A stretch of DNA of 64,000 nucleotides from the NCBI GenBank assembly GCA_023055425.1, contig JALGPY010000003.1:68370991-68434990 (forward strand), written 5' to 3'. The notes beneath the pieces were generated by a model. That model was not told the origin of the DNA and searched no databases. It saw only the letters and a list, made by a program, of their open reading frames with translations. How positions within the stretch are numbered: the first letter of the stretch is position 1; every line of letters begins with the position of its first letter. The DNA comes from Linanthus parryae. Taxonomy: Eukaryota; Streptophyta; Magnoliopsida; Ericales; Polemoniaceae. Both the position numbers and the translations under genes were made by a program. Shown in pieces: positions 46,169-57,813 of this stretch.

Positions 46169-46959
46169 TTAAGGGGTAGGATCTTCATCTCCTTGCTGCT
46201 CTGCATCTTCATCCTGAATATCTCCCTCATAATCCTGTTCTGCTTCTTGTTGAGCCACATCATCACTTATTTCACCTTCTCCTTCAAACAAATCAGCAAC
46301 AGTCACAATCTCTGGCACCTAGAGCTTCTTAGGCTTCTTCTTTTTGAGGTCTATGAGCAGTGCACCTGAATATGAACTGACTTCTTCTTGATCTTCATAC
46401 ATTTGTTCAACATCCACTTGCTTTCCTTTCCCTTTGAACTGAGCATCCCCATCCTGAGTTGAATGTTCACTGGGTAGATCCTTTGCTGATTCAGTCTTTT
46501 TAGTACTCTTCTTAGCTTGAGACACTTCCTCAGCCACACCAAACACTGTCATGATCCAGTGTATTTCTTCTTCTCTGAATAGATCTGTTGTGCCTTCTCT
46601 ATGTTCTCATCTGGTTCATCTTCTGGTTCATCCTCTGTAACCTTTTCCTTTCCTTTTCCCTTGTCTGCTTTGTCAGCCTTCTTCTTTGTCTTCTTGGGGC
46701 TACCAATCTAAATACCCTTATGTTTTTATGGTTCAGACTCTACTGCCTACTTCTTCTTCTTGCTAGACACAGGGGTCTCATATTTCTTGGCTTTCTTCTT
46801 AGGAGGAGGAGGAGCTATGTCTTCTACAGTAGGGGTTTTTGAACTGGAATCCCCACTAATGGTCTGAACCTCTTCCACAGTGGTCTTTATTTTCTTCTCT
46901 GTTGTAGCCTTTGAACCACCAACCATCTTGATTCTGTCTGAGGCTCTTCTGGTGCTCAT
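46169..46959 (-). pseudogene. Extra ORF of Copia 2, internally deleted
   Basis: It starts MSTRRASDRIKMVGGSK at 46959, matching the start of the Copia 1 extra ORF, and ends with the matching acidic tail and a stop at 46169-46171. The whole middle domain present in Copia 1 (around 19560-19737 plus 34157-34750) is missing, and stops interrupt near 46710-46745. The deletion probably removed the conserved helical domain while leaving head and tail. Confidence 0.82.
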
Positions 46960-47449
46960 TAGGGTTTGGAGAAGAAGAGAGAGGTAGGATAGATACGAAG
47001 GAGAGAAAGAAAGAAGGAGATAAATAGAAGAGAGTTTCAGTTTGAAAAGGAAACAAAATATTTTCTCTGATCTTTGAAGATCTGATACATCAAATAGATT
47101 CAAATTGTGTGTGTGCCGTTGGAAATAAAAGATATAATACTATTTTGGTTGGAAAGGGCTTTTTCAAAATTGAGGGGCAACATTGAGCAATTATCTACAA
47201 AGATAACACCCAACATTGAAAGATCTAGAATTATTGACTAATTAACATACAATCTTATTTTCAAGGCTTTGGAAAGGGTTTGAAGGCCTTGAAAAGCTGT
47301 AGAATGTAGAGCACATTTACTCAAAACTTTGAAAGGATTTTTGAGGCTTTGAAAATTAGTTCAAACCTTTGAAACACATAAAACTTACCTGATTCTCCCC
47401 CCTAAACCAATGCTACCTTATTTAGCATACCCAATTCCAATCTTAAGGC

Positions 47450-48789
47450 TCAGAATCTTTCATTTGGCAATGGTTTAGTGAATATGTCTGCAAATTGCAA
47501 GTTAGTAGAAACAAATTCAAGAACAATATCACCTTTCTCTTCATGATTTCTGATGAAGTGATGTCTAACATCAATATGCTTTGTTCTTGAATGCTGAAAT
47601 GGATTCTTTTTAATTGATATTGCACTTGTGTTGTCACACTTGATAGGTATATATCTGAAGTCAAATCCAAGATCTCTCATTTTTTGTGCTATCCATAACA
47701 CTTGTGAACAACAAGCTCCAGCTGCTATGTATTCAGCTTCAGCTGTTGATAGTGAAACTGAGTTTTGCTTTTTGAATGCCAGCTGATTAAAGATGATCCA
47801 AGAAATTGACAGCATCCTGATGTACTTTTTCTATCAACTTTATATCCTGCAAAATCATCATAAATAGCCACACAAAGAGAAGTTAGAATGTTTATGATAC
47901 CAAAGCCCTAAGTCTTTGGTACCATTGAGATATCGAAAAATTTCTCTTAACTGCAGTCAAGTGTGATTCTTTAGGATCAGCTTGGAATCTAGCAAACATG
48001 CACACACTGAACATGATATCTGGTCTATTAGCTGTGAGGTAGAGTAATGATCCAATCATACCTCTATATTCTTTCACATTCACACTCTTACCAGATTCAT
48101 CCTTGTCTAAAGACAATGTAGAACTCATGTGGGTATTAATATCTTTGGACTGAGACATATTATACTTTCTTAGAAAGTACTTTGTATACTTGCTTCGATG
48201 TAGGAATATGCCATTCTCCATCTGATGAATTTGAAGTCCAAGGAAGAAGTTCAATTCACCCATCAAGCTCATTTTAAATTCCCTGCTCATAAGACTTGAG
48301 AATTCTTTTCACAGAAGATCATTAGTAGCTCAAAACTAAATATCATCAATATAAATTTGAACTAAAAGCATATTTTTTTCAAGTGTCTTTATGAAAAGGG
48401 TCTTGTCTACTCTCTTTTGAAATCATTTTCAAGTAGACATTTTGACAATATTTCATACCAAGCTCTTGGAGCTTGTTTCAAACCATAAAGAGCTTTGTCA
48501 AGTTTGTAAACATAATCTGGAAACTTGTCATTTTCAAAACCTGGAGGTTGAGCAACATAAACTTCTTCTTGCAGATAGCCATTTAGAAAAGCACACTTCA
48601 CATCCATTTGACGTAGTTCATGTTTTTGTGAGATGAAAAAGCAAGTAAACTTCTGATTGCTTCTAACCTGGCAACAAGAGCAAAAATTTCTTTATAATCA
48701 ATACATTTGTCTTGATTGTAGCCTTGATCTACCAATCTAGCTTTGTTCCTGGTTACCTTTCCATTCTCATCTATCTTGTTTCTGAATAC
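47450..48789 (-). pseudogene. Copia 2 reverse transcriptase and RNase H (broken)
   Basis: RT starts within the frame ending at 48598 and continues at 48607-48407 ([20 protein letters not shown], in part) with [16 protein letters not shown] is encoded at 48353-48342, followed two codons later by TAG (48338-48336). RNase H pieces lie at 48290-47892 and 47815-47450 (SLSTAEAEYIA, HIDVRHHF, FADIFTKPL). Catalytic signatures persist but the ORF is interrupted at least three times. Confidence 0.92.
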
Positions 48790-51048
48790 CCATTTGGTGC
48801 CAATGACAGACTGATTTCTTGGTGGAGGACCTAGATTCCAGACCTTGTTCCTTTCAAACTCATTGAGTTCACTTTGCATTGCTATAATCCAGTCTACTTC
48901 TTGTAATGCTTCCTTCAAAGTTTTAGGCTCTACAAGAGAAATAAAAGCATTAAAAGCACAAAGATTTTTCAATTGTGATCTGGTTTGCGTACCAGTGGTT
49001 AGATCAGAAATAATGTTATCAACAGGATGAGATGAGAGATATTTGAATCTTTTTCTTGGTGTCCATGGTTCAGGCTCTCCAGTTTGCTTCTCAAGTTTAT
49101 GAGAACTTGAAGTTGTAGCTTGTTCTTCTGTTTTCTCTGGAGATTCTGTTTCAAGGCTTTGAAACTTAGTTTCAGGGCCTTGAAATGCCTGTCTTGTTTC
49201 TATGACATTTCCTTGCATCCTTTTGAGGACTTCTTCAGTATGTGAATCATGGTTGTTCAGATTGAGATCTGCAAAACCATCACTCAAAGAACCATCATAG
49301 CTTTCATAAAAAATAACATGAATGCTTTCTTCAACAAGCTTGGTTCTCTTATTATAAACTCTATAGGTTTTGCTTGTCTGTGAATAGCCAAGAAAAATAC
49401 CTTCATTACTTTTTGCATCAAACTTACCAAGATTGTCCTTACCATTATTGTGGAAAAAACAAGTACAGCCAAATGGTTTGAAGTAACAAATGTTTGGCTT
49501 TCTTCCTTTGAACAGCTCATAGGGACTCTTCTTCAGAATATGTATGATCAAGCACCCGTTAAGAATATAGTTTGCTGTATTCACAGCTTCTGCCCAATAA
49601 TGCTTTGGCAACTTGTTTTCCAGAAGCATTGTTCTTGACATGTCTTCAGGCGTCCTGTTATTTCTTTTAACAACTCTATTCTGTTGAGGAGTTCTAGGAG
49701 CAGAAAAGTTGTGAGAGATGCCATGCTTAGATCATAATACATCAAACTCAAGTTGATCAAATTCTCTACCATGATCACTCCTTATGGAAGCAATAGGTAG
49801 GTTTTTCAATGCTTGAAGTTCTCTACAAAGTTTTGAAAGTTCAGTAAGATCTTGAGATTTTTATTTAAGAAACATTACCCAAGTACATCTAGAGAAATCA
49901 TCTACAATAACAAGAATGTGCTTCTTACCATTTGGAGTTCGAGTTCTAATAGGACCACAAAGATCCATATGCAGTAGTTCATCGGGTCTAGTAGTACTTA
50001 CAAATTTCTTAGGCTTGAATGAGCTTCTAGTTTGCTTGCCTTGTGCAAATTGCTTTGCATACTTCTTCATCTTTTAACGTGATAGAGGGTAAGCCTGCTA
50101 CTAAGTTCTTGGAAACTAACTTGTTCAAGGTATGCAAGCTAATGTGTCTCAACATTCTGTGCCAAAGCATTGAATATTCTTTCAAGGCCTTGAGACACTT
50201 CAAGTTTTCACTTGCAAATTTGTTAGTTTGAAAAGTATAAACATTGTTTGATCTAGAGGCTGCGAGGATGCAATTTCTAGATTTCTCATTATGCACCACA
50301 CATTTCTCTTTATAAAAGATAACCTTGTTGCCATTGTCACAAATTTGAGATACACTAAGCAGATTAAATTTCAAGCCATCAACTAGATATACATTAGAAA
50401 TAGAATTTTCAGAATTTGTACCAACTTTACCAATACCAAGAATGTTGCATTTGCCTTTTTCACCAAGTGTATTGATCCTTCTGTTGCTCTTTAAGTTATG
50501 AGAATAGAGATTTTTTTCCACTCATGTGTCTTGAGCAACAACTGTCCATAAACCATTTTTGCTCTTTGATCTTGGTGACACCCTGCAAACACCATTCACT
50601 GCCTTACCCAGCTGTTAGACCAAGTGCTGAATTTAGATTCATATTCAGAGCCAACCATGTTAGGTGGTCTAACCCCTTTAGGAACCCAAATCTGTCTAAC
50701 TTGTCCCTTGAGTTGGAAGGGAAAAGTGTTCCTCATTATGTGAGGGTCTCTTCTTCTAAAAGGACAAATCATCTTAACATGACCAATCTTATTGCAGTAT
50801 GACACTTCGGAAATTTTTTACTTCCAACTTTCACAAATCTGGTACTGTTCTTCTTTGGAAAGTTTGTATCCAATACCAGTTTTGTGAACATACTTCAAGC
50901 TACCTCCAATAATTAAGTTCAAGTTGTGTTCTGAGCCTGCAAGTTTTGCTTTGACCAACTCAGATTCTTGAAGTTTCTCAGTCAGAGTAGTCTTTTGTTT
51001 ATCCAATTCATCAACTTGATGTCTTTGATTAACAATGCTGTCACTCAA
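48790..51048 (-). pseudogene. Copia 2 protease and integrase (broken)
   Basis: From 51048 the coiled end of gag continues. A second knuckle near 50790 has lost its first cysteine. The GAG-pre-integrase domain (50521-50030) and integrase core pieces (HMDLCGPI near 49970, DHG near 49765) follow, and then the longest surviving frame (49641-48598), with MSRTMLLENKLPKHYW, the integrase C-terminal GKFDAKSNEGIFLGY and the linker to RT. Several stops and frameshifts separate the parts. Confidence 0.88.
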
Positions 51049-51087
51049 GATAGAGTTCTCAGTGAATACTTCATTGACTTGTGTTTT

Positions 51088-52398
51088 CTAGTCTTTGAAA
51101 CTGATTTTCAAGGCCTTGAAATCACTTTCAGTTTTCTTCTGAGAGATTTCAAGATTCTGATTTAGACAAACAAGATGTAAATTTTCTTTTGCTTTCTCAT
51201 GAACTTTTTCTTTCAAAACTCTAATATGTTTCAGATAGTCCTCTTCATTTAAAAGCATTGATCTAAGACAATTAGAGAGGGCTTCTGTTGGTTTTGAAAT
51301 CAAGCTGTTTACCATTACCTCAATGTTCTTTTTAGAACTTTCATCATGTTTGGCCATAAAGCATAGGTTGGCATGTTCTTCTTCAGATTCAGAGTCACTT
51401 GATGTGTCTGAATCACTCCATGAAGCTATCATAGCTTTCTTTCTTCTATAATGACCTTTCTTCTGAAAGTTCTCGCTCTTTTTGTGTGGACAATCTCTGA
51501 TCAAGTATCCTGCATCACCACACTCAAAGCAATTCATGACTTTAGGCTTATTACTATGTGAAGAAAATTTACCTTTGTAGTCTTTGCTACTGGAGGATCT
51601 ATGTTTATCCATGTTGAAGTCCTTGTTTCCAAAGCTTTTCTTCATATTAAGAATTCTGGTCAAGGATTTGGAAATCAAAGCAATTGGATCTTCATCATCA
51701 TCCTCAGTTTCAAGGATTTGAAATATTTCGTTCTCCTTAGCCTTGAGAGCCAAGTTCTTGATGTGTAAGGAGCTTCCCTTGTAGGTCATCAAGTTGGAGT
51801 GATGAGAGATCTTGAGCTTCTTCAATAGAAGTAGTATTTGGTTCCCATTTTGCCTTTGGAAGACTTCTTAGAATCTTCCTCACCTTTTCTTCATTGGAAA
51901 TATGCTTTCCCAAAGAATCAAGGTTATTAACAATGTCAGTGAATTTTTTGAACATGTATCTGATTGACTCATCTCCATTCATCCTGAATAGCTCATATTG
52001 CCTGAGATATTTGTTGATCTTGGTTTGTTTGACTTGGCAGGTTCCTTCAAAGGTTACCACAAGCTTATCCCATATCTCCTTGGCAGTCTTGCAGCTTGAG
52101 ATCCTGTTAAATTCATCTGCACTCAAAGCACAATATAAGAGATTCATAGCTTTTTTTTTTTAAATTGCTCTAACTCAGATGAAGAAAGAGAGTCTACAGA
52201 TTTGGGAGTTCTAATGCCATCCTTCTCCGTGTAGAAAGTATGAGGATCATTGTGGATGATAGTCCAGAGTTCCATATCTGGATCAATTATGAACATTTCC
52301 ATCAAAGCTTTCCAGTGGACAAAATTGTTTCCACAGAAGAGAGGAGGTCTGTTAGCAGCTCTTCCCTGTAAGAAACCACCATCTCCTACAGTACTCAT
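51088..52398 (-). pseudogene. Copia 2 gag (broken)
   Basis: It begins MSTVGDGGFLQGRAANRPP at 52398. The UBN2-type core (KEIWDKLVVTFEGT) lies near 52090, and the zinc knuckle region lies near 51540 where the histidine is replaced by tyrosine (CFECGDAGYLIRDC), so zinc binding is probably lost. Frames shift near 52145 and 51780. Copies of the palindrome are again embedded near 51100 and 51715. Confidence 0.9.
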
Positions 52399-52447
52399 AA
52401 TCTCAAGATGGTTAAATCTATGCAGTGATACAAGCTCTTATACCAAT

Positions 52448-53602
52448 TGAAGGGGTGTACAGTAGGTAGAAATACAAGATCAATACTCTAGAAGGGTGGG
52501 GGGGGGGGGGGGTTGAATAGAGTATGCTGACTTTTGCTAAACTTTACAAGAATAATGGTTTCAAAAGATTTGTAAAAAGATTCAAGGCCTTTAAATGAGT
52601 TTCAAGCCCTCGGAATAAAACAGTTAGAGTAAATGGAAGAATAAGTCTATTTCAAGGTCTTGAAATGAGTTTGAAACCCTTGAAATTAAACTGTTTTGAA
52701 TGCTGCAAGAGTTCTAAGTTTTGACTGAAAAGTAAATGCAAGAGACACAAGATATATAGAAATCTGTCCACTTGGACTTACGTCTCTACCTGAGGGATTT
52801 TCTCCCTGTAGGATTTTCAACTCAATTCTTATTAATCCACAGCTGAGCCCTAGATCTCAAGCACATAGAGATTCCCTACTCTGTTACAACTTGTGGTTCT
52901 CACTAACATATCTAGTACCCGCTCTAGCTATCTGATTAACTAAGAATTCTCTATTGTTCGCCTTTAACAATCCTTGAGAATGTAAATAGAAGTAGTATAA
53001 GAATGATATACAAATAGAGTTTAGAAATGAAGAACACAGAGAGTGAGACAGCAATGAGAGTGCAGTGTTCTTCAAATGCTTGGATTGGGAGAGAATGATC
53101 TGCTTCTTTGTTACTTGCCAATCCTTGAATGTATTTTGAGTGTCTCTAGATTTTTCGTGTTGTATTGTCTCTCAAATGCTTCAAATTGAGCTCCTTATAA
53201 ATAGCTCATTTGATATGCAAATCTTCAAGATTTACAGCAACAAACTTTCCTATTAATCTGAGAAGTTGATACAATCATTAGATTGATTACAGAATCAAAT
53301 CATCTTAGAATTTCCTTCCCTGCAAAACTCGGTTTACGAAATAAATCCTGTAAAATAGGTAATGACCTTTCCCTGAAAAACTAAGTTAAACAGATCGATT
53401 AGATAGTGTTAAAACAAGTCAAAATAGTTTGTATTTCATCATCAAGTAATGATAGATCAAGAACAGGGGTTTAGGAGTTCAAACAAAATCCGAAACTCCC
53501 CCTAAGTTCATGCATATAAGGCTCAGTCAGTTTCAAGGCCTCAAGGCTTTGAAATCTGTTTCAAGGCCTTGAAACAGAATCAGAACTATCTTTGAACTTA
53601 CA
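52448..53602 (-). repeat. 5' LTR of Copia element 2 (1,155 bp)
   Basis: On the plus strand it runs TGAAGGGGTGTACAG to GAACTTACA, with a longer G run (about 52498-52512). It lacks a short block near 53255 that the other copy retains around 45345-45440, so the LTRs differ in length by about 74 bp. Confidence 0.93.
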
Positions 53603-54904
53603 ATCTTAAATATCCCTAGTCTATTATATTGATTAACAGGACGATCAACTATATGCTAGTATGGGGTTGGATTGATATGGAGATATCACGATCCAACACA
53701 TGGGTATGCATTAGGAGTAATAGCATACTGGATTGACTCATAACGAGAAGGCTACATACAGGTTATGTAAAGTCACAAGTGCTTCTCGTAGTGAAAACGG
53801 TATGGTCATCCTTAGACTTGAAGTTATTAGATCCTCTAGTTGTGGAATATTGTGTTTTGACATCGTCAAACGCTACACCGTAATTGGGTAGTAATAAAGG
53901 CGTTAGTCGAATACAATAAGGAAGCAAGCTTAGAGATGGTAGTGACGTAGATACAATTTGTCCCTCCCACATAACATGAGTAAATACCCACGAAAACTCG
54001 AGGGATGGTGCTTATAGAATGTCTGGCCAGACTCAGATAAATCAATGTAGGACATTGATGTTATTTGCATGGATAAGACTATTCCCAGGATCGAGAAACT
54101 AGGGATTGGATATACGAGGGTGACTTGTATGTCTAGTGTCTAATCTGGATATAGAGACAAAGGAATGAGACACTACTTGCACATGGTTTGTCGGATGACT
54201 ATTTCTATTAGTTGGGTAGCGTGGATGTCTTGCTAGAGGCCGCTCCATGTTAGTAATTGTTACTACCAACTAAGTAGAAACCTATGGGTTCACACTCCCT
54301 ATGGATTAGACCGGACTTGGGAATTTATTAATATGATTAATTAAATAGAAGGATCAATATGCAACTACTTGCAAACTTAGTAGGACTAATTTGCAAGTTG
54401 GACTAATCCGTGTATAGACATGATTAGGATAGGGGCTTTTATGCAGTTAACAAGGAGTTGTTGGACTATATAAAGGACACTTCTAGCTTTTTCTCATAAC
54501 TAATGCTCATAACATAACTTGAGTAGGAGAGAAAAGCAAGAAGAGAGAGAGAGCAACAAAAGGAGGCCGGAGTTCCCCTTTGCCGTCCCTCAACCCTTTC
54601 GGCCACAAGGAGGACCGCCCACCTCCTTGCTCTGTTTTGCGTGATCGTGATTTTTTTCTTCTTCCTACTTCAATCCTTGCTAGCACAAAGGTTTGAAGGA
54701 TCCGGATTTAATCCCAGGAGTGGACTACCCATAGAGACGTGAATACTTTTCACGAGTGAAGTCATCAAAGGATAGCCAAAGGTATTATTATACTGAAACC
54801 CTTACTATCGTTATGAGTTCTAGACTTGTGATCCTTGAAGGGTCTTGAACGGATTAATTATTTTTTATTCCGGTAGGTATCCGTTATCAAAACCCTACAA
54901 GCTT

Positions 54905-55992
54905 GGACCCATCATATCCTAAAGACTTAGCCAGTGAGGAAGACAAATCCAAAGATGTCTTAGAAAAGCTTGAAGCTGTTTATCTAAATCCATTGGAGGA
55001 GGCTGATGTCTCTTTCGAGGATGATGAGATTGAAGCTTCCATTGAAGAGATTGGCTATTTCTTAATGGGTAAAGTTTTTACAAATAAACCTGTCAATATT
55101 ATTGGTGTCTGAAATACTTTTCAGGCCATGTGGGGAGCCCCTGAGGGTCTTGAATCAATGAAAAAAAAAGTAGAATCTTTAGGTTATGTTCTAAAATGGA
55201 AGATGATTGCAGGAGAGTGAAGGTTGTTGCTTCGTGGTTCTTCAACAACCAGCTACTAGTTCTGGTTGACTGGAATCCATTGGCAGAGATGAATGATGAT
55301 ATGTTTTCAAGATCGCCATTTTGCATTCAACTTTGGAATCTACCTGCAGTTTTCTTTAATGATAACCATTTCAAGAAGGTGGGAGCTGCAATTAGAGATG
55401 TCAAGGAGATTAAATGTTACTCAAAAGTCTCGTCTGAAGGAAACTTTGTACGTGCAAAGGTTATGTTGGATGTCACCAAGATAATCAAGAAGAGTGTTAA
55501 GGTTAAAGTTGGAAGTCATAAAACAGCAGAGGTTTGATGTTAGATATGAAAGACTTCATCTCCTTTGTTTTTACTGTGGAGTAATGAGACATGATGATTC
55601 AATTTGTCCGATCAAGAAATCTAATGCTCAAGAGAACAACATTAGGGCCAATTCGTTTTGGATTATGGCTGAAAGCAAAGCCTGTTGCAGAAGAATTGTT
55701 GGCTCCAAAGGCAGCTTCTTCAATCCTTACAAAGAAGAGAATGTCCTTAGATCAAGGTTTTGATTCGTCGTCTGGTCCATTGCAAGTTCTTTCTTAGATG
55801 GTTTCTGGCTGGAATCCTGCTATCGTTAGTCACGCGCCGGCAGCATCGTTATTACTGCTATCCAACCCTGTTTGCGGTTCCAGGTGTATCATGGGTGCGA
55901 CTCTAGATGAGGAAATCGAAGAGACAAGGAACGACTCATCTTCCGGCAAGAATGAAGCAGACAAAGAGGCACCCGAAGAATTATCTGGTTTA
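54905..55992 (+). pseudogene. Old L1-type LINE, ORF1 remnant
   Basis: Frames at 54905-55109, 55190-55537 and 55530-55992 together show a DUF4283-type RNA-binding domain (FFNNQLLVLVDWNP, FCIQLWNLPAVFF) and a CX2CX4HX4C knuckle (CFYCGVMRHDDSIC, about 55566-55607), the ORF1 organisation of plant L1 LINEs. A stop at 55110 and frameshifts near 55190 and 55530 break it. The sequence left of the solo LTR (about 44190-44412, pyrimidine-rich) is probably its 5' part. Confidence 0.75.
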
Positions 55993-56809
55993 GGGTGAGT
56001 TTGGTAGAGTGGTTTTTGGTGGAATAACTAGTTTATATATTGTGGTGGAATTTTTTTGGTTTTTTCTAGAGATTCTGTTTAAACCAGTGTGTTTGGTGGT
56101 GGTTTTTAATCTAGATTAAAAACTGAAGAAATGTGTTTGCTAGTGGTTTTTAAAGTAGATGTTATTGATAAAATGACATATTTGTCCTTGTGCATATAAG
56201 GGTTGTTGCTTGTAAAAGTAAAAGAACAAAAAAAAAAACTCACAAAAACAAACACATGAATCCAAGATCATGGTGGCAACGGGCCGTGCCGGGCCGTGCC
56301 TAAACCCGGCCGTGCCTTGGCGCGGCGTGCCGTGCTCGGGCCGTGTCGAGGGGTAGGCCGGGCCGGGCAGGGCCGTGCTCGAACTTTTATGAAGCTCGGC
56401 ACGTGCCGGGTCGAGGGGTAGGGCGTGTTGTGCACGGGCCGTGTCGGAGGGGGTTGGGAAGGGGTTGTTCGTGCGGGTCGTGCACGACCCGGGGGGCCGG
56501 GCCGGGCCGGGCCGTGTTGGCTAGGGGAGGAACACGATCCGCTCGTGCCACGGGCTAGGCACGCCTTTGAGCGGGTCGTGCCGTGCCGGGCGAGGGAGGG
56601 GGCCGTGCTAGGGGCGTGTCGAGGGCGGGTCGTGCCGAGCCGTGCCAAAATGGCACGCGGGTCGACCCGAATTGACACCAGATAACTCTTTCAATGCAAC
56701 ATTGTTTAACTGATAGCAGAAATTTAATCAACTAGGAAAATAACACAACAAAAATAGTCGACCCTAAATAATAAGAACATCACATTAAAGTGTGAAGTGA
56801 GATTTTTGG

Positions 56810-56849
<40 letters not shown>

Positions 56850-57179
56850 AGAATGGGAAAAACAATATTATGAAGGAAGTATAGAAAAAATTATAAGTGA
56901 TCTTTTAAATTACTTCGATGATTAAAATGTCAATGAACTACCAAAATGCTCGAAAAATTTGAGTCTAATACGTTTACGGTGTGAGGATAATATCGTCATT
57001 GTGTGTCATAGAAATAAACCAAAGAAAAAACCACCAAAAGTTGGTTTATTTCACCAAGGCAAAAGTTGGAAAAAACTAGTTTAAAATCTGATTTTTAAAC
57101 CATTCAAAACAAACACTTTAAACAAACCATTTGGTTTAAAAACCAAAAACCAAAAAAAACCACTTTGCCAAACTGACCC
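55993..57179. mobile_element. Harbinger/Tourist-like MITE, 1.19 kb
   Basis: Inverted ends GGGTGAGTTTGGTAGAGTGG (left) and GGGTCAGTTTGGCAAAGTGG (reverse complement of right) are flanked by TTTA at 55989-55992 and 57180-57183, fitting the TTA-type target of PIF/Harbinger. Both subterminal parts have many ggtttttgg/ccaaaaacc words. It interrupts the old LINE ORF1 and contains a GC-rich block and a (TA)n tract at about 56814-56845. No transposase. Confidence 0.75.
56272..56684. repeat. GC-rich block of short CGTGCCGGGC-type repeats
   Basis: About 410 bp of very high GC content made of variants of cgggccgtgccgggc, bounded by tggtggcaacggg on the left and, as reverse complement, tggtgtcaattcggg on the right. 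It looks like a separate hAT-like non-autonomous insertion inside the Harbinger-like element, but no target duplication could be fixed. Open frames on both strands here are repeat artefacts. Confidence 0.6.
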
Positions 57180-57183
57180 TTTA

Positions 57184-57475
57184 ATGGCTTTTGTTCTCGA
57201 GAAGGGAGTGAAAGATTTTGAAAATTTTGCTAAATCCGAAGGGCATTCGGGAATTATAAAGTATAGATTTTAACCTCAGGCTTAGATGACTCTGTGGGCT
57301 TGGGTACTTGTGTTATAGGGCCTTCCTCCACAGAGAACCACATTTTATTAGACATGGGCCAACTAGCCAGCCCTAGTGTTGGCCTGCTGAAACAGAATTA
57401 ATAGTCAACAAAAAATTAATGATCACTCTTTCTTTTTACCCCTACGCATAAGCCTTATTCAACAAATTTAACCAA
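57184..57475 (+). other. Continuation of the old LINE between two insertions
   Basis: 292 bp between the Harbinger-like element and the second LINE. A short frame at the start (MAFVLEKGVKDFENFAK) is reached directly from the ORF1 remnant left of the MITE; after that there are many stops. It resumes at 63701. Confidence 0.55.
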
Positions 57476-57813
57476 GAACAGGAGACTTTCCAATGGTGTA
57501 GATCATTCTCTCTCTAAAATTTTAGAGATGAGAGCTCTCTGGGTGTAATACCCCTTTCTCTTTCGACGCCGTCGGAGTTTCTTAAGAGCTCCGTCTCTGT
57601 TTTGGCTCTGTTTTGCTCGTTCTTATTTTCCTTCCTCGTTCTTCTAACAAGTTTCCCATCTCTCTTCTTTTCACCAACTATTTTGTTCCTACCGTTTCAC
57701 CAACTATGGATCTAAGAATCGATCTCGATGACGATCCGTAAACCGTTCAGAGACTACACCAATTTGTTCTGTTAGGGAAGTATTTCTGCGGAAAAAGTGA
57801 GAGTAAACACAAG

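Larger units (their letters stand above)
44549..53602 (-). mobile_element. Copia element 2 (same family as element 1), minus strand
   Basis: It is flanked by ATCTT at 44544-44548 and 53603-53607. Reading on the minus strand: 5' LTR 53602-52448, a primer site (TGGTATAAGAGC, one or two changes from the standard) just inside it, gag, protease, integrase, RT, RNase H, an extra ORF, a polypurine tract (aagggggagat, about 45788-45778) and 3' LTR 45777-44549. Length is 9.05 kb. Proteins are close to those of Copia 1 but broken at other places. Confidence 0.95.
44418..54899 (+). mobile_element. Solo LTR (about 1.4 kb) split by Copia element 2
   Basis: It begins TGTTGGAATAGGTGCC at 44418 and ends CCCTACA at 54899, flanked by AGCTT at 44413-44417 and 54900-54904. 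Without Copia 2 and its duplication, 1,423 bp remain (44418-44548 plus 53608-54899). It has a TATA box ctatataaagg at 54467 and no internal domain, so it is a solo LTR formed by LTR-LTR recombination. The start word recalls Copia-type LTRs, but the superfamily is not proven. Confidence 0.85.

Noticed and set aside
56268..56685. Arg/Pro-rich and Gly-rich frames on both strands
   Set aside because: They are products of GC-rich short repeats inside a MITE; codon content follows the repeat unit.
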